DNA of 7,241 nt, taken from NCBI GenBank assembly GCA_045536775.1, contig JAZSOD010000061.1, forward strand, positions 1 through 7,241, given 5' to 3'. The notes under the pieces were generated by a model. The model searched no databases and was not told the DNA's origin. It was given only the letters and a program-made list of their open reading frames with translations. Below, one piece after another: positions 6,102 to 7,241 of this stretch. Every line of letters begins with the position of its first letter. Within the stretch, counting starts at the first letter, position 1. The stretch comes from UBA4717 sp045536775. Its GTDB lineage: Bacteria; Bacillota; Clostridia; Oscillospirales; CAG-272. Position numbers and translations under genes: made by a program.

Positions 6102-6702
6102 AACCGTTAAAATTGCCGTGCTCGTTTCGGGCGGCGGCACCAATCTTCAGGCGCTTATCAATGCACAGAATAACGGTGTTATCAAAAGCGGCAAAATAAG
6201 CCTCGTTATTTCAAACGTAGCAAGTGCGTATGCGCTCAAGCGTGCGGAAAATGCGGGAATTGACACCGCAGTAGTACTCAAGCGTGAGCTTGGTTCGCAG
6301 GAAGCATTTGAAGAAAAGATCGTAGAGCTTCTCGAAAAGAACAAGATCGAAATTATCGTTCTCGCGGGCTTTATGAGCATACTCAGCGAGAATTTCACCC
6401 GTAGATACGATAAGCGTATACTCAACGTGCATCCCTCGCTCATTCCGTCCTTTTGCGGTAAGGGCTTTTACGGACTCAGAGTACACGAGGCGGCGCTTGA
6501 AAAGGGAGTCAAGGTTACGGGTGCAACCGTACACTTTGTCAACGAGATCCCCGACGGCGGCGAGATAATCATGCAGAAAGCAGTTAATATAAGGGAGGAT
6601 GACACTCCCGAAACACTTCAGAAGCGTGTAATGCGACTTGCTGAGTGGAAGATATTGCCCGCATCAGTTGAAAAGGTGTGCGCAGAGAGAAAGTATAAAT
6701 AA
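6094..6702 (+). CDS. purN: Phosphoribosylglycinamide formyltransferase (GAR transformylase)
   Basis: A complete 202-residue folate-dependent GAR transformylase, which formylates GAR using 10-formyl-THF. The GAR phosphate-binding loop is SGGGTNLQAL (12-21). LAGFMSIL (90-97) leads into the catalytic NVHPSLIPSF (111-120), whose N111 and H113 match Asn106 and His108 of the E. coli enzyme. GATVHFV (143-149) is followed by DGGEIIMQ (154-161), with D154 matching catalytic Asp144. The C-terminal motif reads AEWKILP where E. coli has an EH pair, a mild divergence outside the active site. AAGGAG (6081-6086) lies 7 nt before the ATG, inside the end of the upstream channel gene, which it overlaps by 8 bp. 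An earlier in-frame GTG at 6043 has no support. Overlap with a likely formate channel suggests the two products act on the same one-carbon supply. Confidence 0.96.
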   Translation: MAKTVKIAVLVSGGGTNLQALINAQNNGVIKSGKISLVISNVASAYALKRAENAGIDTAVVLKRELGSQEAFEEKIVELLEKNKIEIIVLAGFMSILSENFTRRYDKRILNVHPSLIPSFCGKGFYGLRVHEAALEKGVKVTGATVHFVNEIPDGGEIIMQKAVNIREDDTPETLQKRVMRLAEWKILPASVEKVCAERKYK

Positions 6703-6732
6703 AAAGCCGTGTGCGGCGGATAGGAGACATAT

Positions 6733-7241
6733 ATGAATATTTACGAGATCAACGATATTGCAGAGCTTATCAAGGATAATTCTTATGTAGGCAGAGGCAT
6801 AGTTATCGGTAAGACAGAGGACGCAAAGAAGGCATGTGTAGCATACTTCATTATGGGAAGAAGCGCAAACAGCCGCAACCGCGTATTTGTTGAACGTGAC
6901 AACGCTCTTTTCACAGAACCCTTTGACGCATCAAAGGTAGAGGACCCGAGCCTTATCATCTACGCGGCTCTCAGACGTTATGAAAATAAGCTTATTGCAA
7001 CAAACGGCGATCAGACCGATACGATATACGACGGAGTAAAGGCAGGAAAGGGCTTTGCAGAGGCTCTCAGAGCACGTGAGTTTGAGCCCGATGCTCCCAA
7101 CTTCACCCCCCGTATCAGCGGTATGATAACCTTTGGCAAGGGTGACTTCACCTATGAAATGAGCATTCTTAAGAGTGCAGATGAAAAGGGATGCGCCTGC
7201 AACCGTTATACCTTTGAATACCCTTCGCTCGCAGGCCTTGG
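6733..7241 (+). CDS. purO: PurO-type IMP cyclohydrolase, N-terminal part (3' end outside window)
   Basis: The first 169 codons of a gene cut off by the window end. The protein resembles archaeal PurO, which closes FAICAR to IMP and is unrelated to the cyclohydrolase half of bacterial PurH. Visible matches are YVGRGIVIGK (18-27), SRNRVFVE (47-54), LIIYAALR (74-81), the very characteristic NGDQTDTIYDGV (91-102, compare NGSHTDTI in the Methanothermobacter enzyme as I remember it), and FTPRISGMI (124-132). AGGAG (6722-6726) sits 6 nt before the ATG. The gap after purN is 30 bp, so it belongs to the same operon. Archaeal PurO is about 200 residues, and this one should end not far beyond the window. 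The AICAR formyltransferase that would make its substrate is not in view and may follow. Function is inferred from motif similarity and operon position. Confidence 0.82.
   Translation, partial: MNIYEINDIAELIKDNSYVGRGIVIGKTEDAKKACVAYFIMGRSANSRNRVFVERDNALFTEPFDASKVEDPSLIIYAALRRYENKLIATNGDQTDTIYDGVKAGKGFAEALRAREFEPDAPNFTPRISGMITFGKGDFTYEMSILKSADEKGCACNRYTFEYPSLAGL

Noticed and set aside
6706..6717. GCCG/CGGC hairpin in the purN-purO gap
   Set aside because: The 4-bp stem with a TGTG loop has no T-run after it and lies just before the purO ribosome site. It is more likely chance or minor mRNA structure than a terminator.

Overview
The window is wholly chromosomal biosynthetic DNA, coding on the + strand throughout. 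It carries the end of a pyrimidine operon followed by the start of a purine operon. The organism is most likely an anaerobic Firmicute of class Clostridia, probably Ruminococcaceae/Oscillospiraceae. The reasons are the tightly packed genes with strong AGGAG-type ribosome binding sites, a clostridial ZTP (pfl-motif) riboswitch, an ATCase made of PyrB plus PyrI, a free-standing PurO-type IMP cyclohydrolase and a formate/nitrite transporter inside the purine operon. This placement is inferred from gene content, not from a database match.

Region 1 (1-2257) is pyrimidine synthesis: the 3' end of pyrF, then pyrE, pyrB and pyrI. Gaps are 12 bp and 1 bp, and pyrB/pyrI overlap by ATGA. The genes encode both UMP synthase activities and both subunits of aspartate transcarbamoylase. 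No convincing terminator follows pyrI.

Region 2 (2258-2495) is the only substantial non-coding stretch. It holds a near-consensus sigma-A promoter (TTGACT, 17 bp, extended -10 TATAAT), a ZTP riboswitch, and an intrinsic terminator whose 5' arm overlaps the conserved 3' riboswitch segment. The arrangement fits a transcriptional ON switch: ZTP/ZMP, which accumulates when 10-formyl-THF is short, should allow read-through into the purine genes.

Region 3 (2496-7241) is purine synthesis: purE, a purF homologue, purM, a six-helix FNT-family channel gene, purN, and the 5' part of a purO-like gene cut by the window end. Three things stand out. The PurF homologue has no N-terminal cysteine and has lost other glutaminase-site residues, while keeping the PRPP site and iron-sulfur cysteines. 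A probable formate channel sits between purM and purN with overlaps on both sides, inside an operon whose riboswitch senses one-carbon shortage. IMP ring closure appears to be assigned to a PurO-type enzyme in place of the usual bacterial PurH fusion. Together the operon looks like a purine pathway adapted to formate, and perhaps to ammonia, as direct inputs. No mobile element, CRISPR array, tRNA or rRNA was seen.
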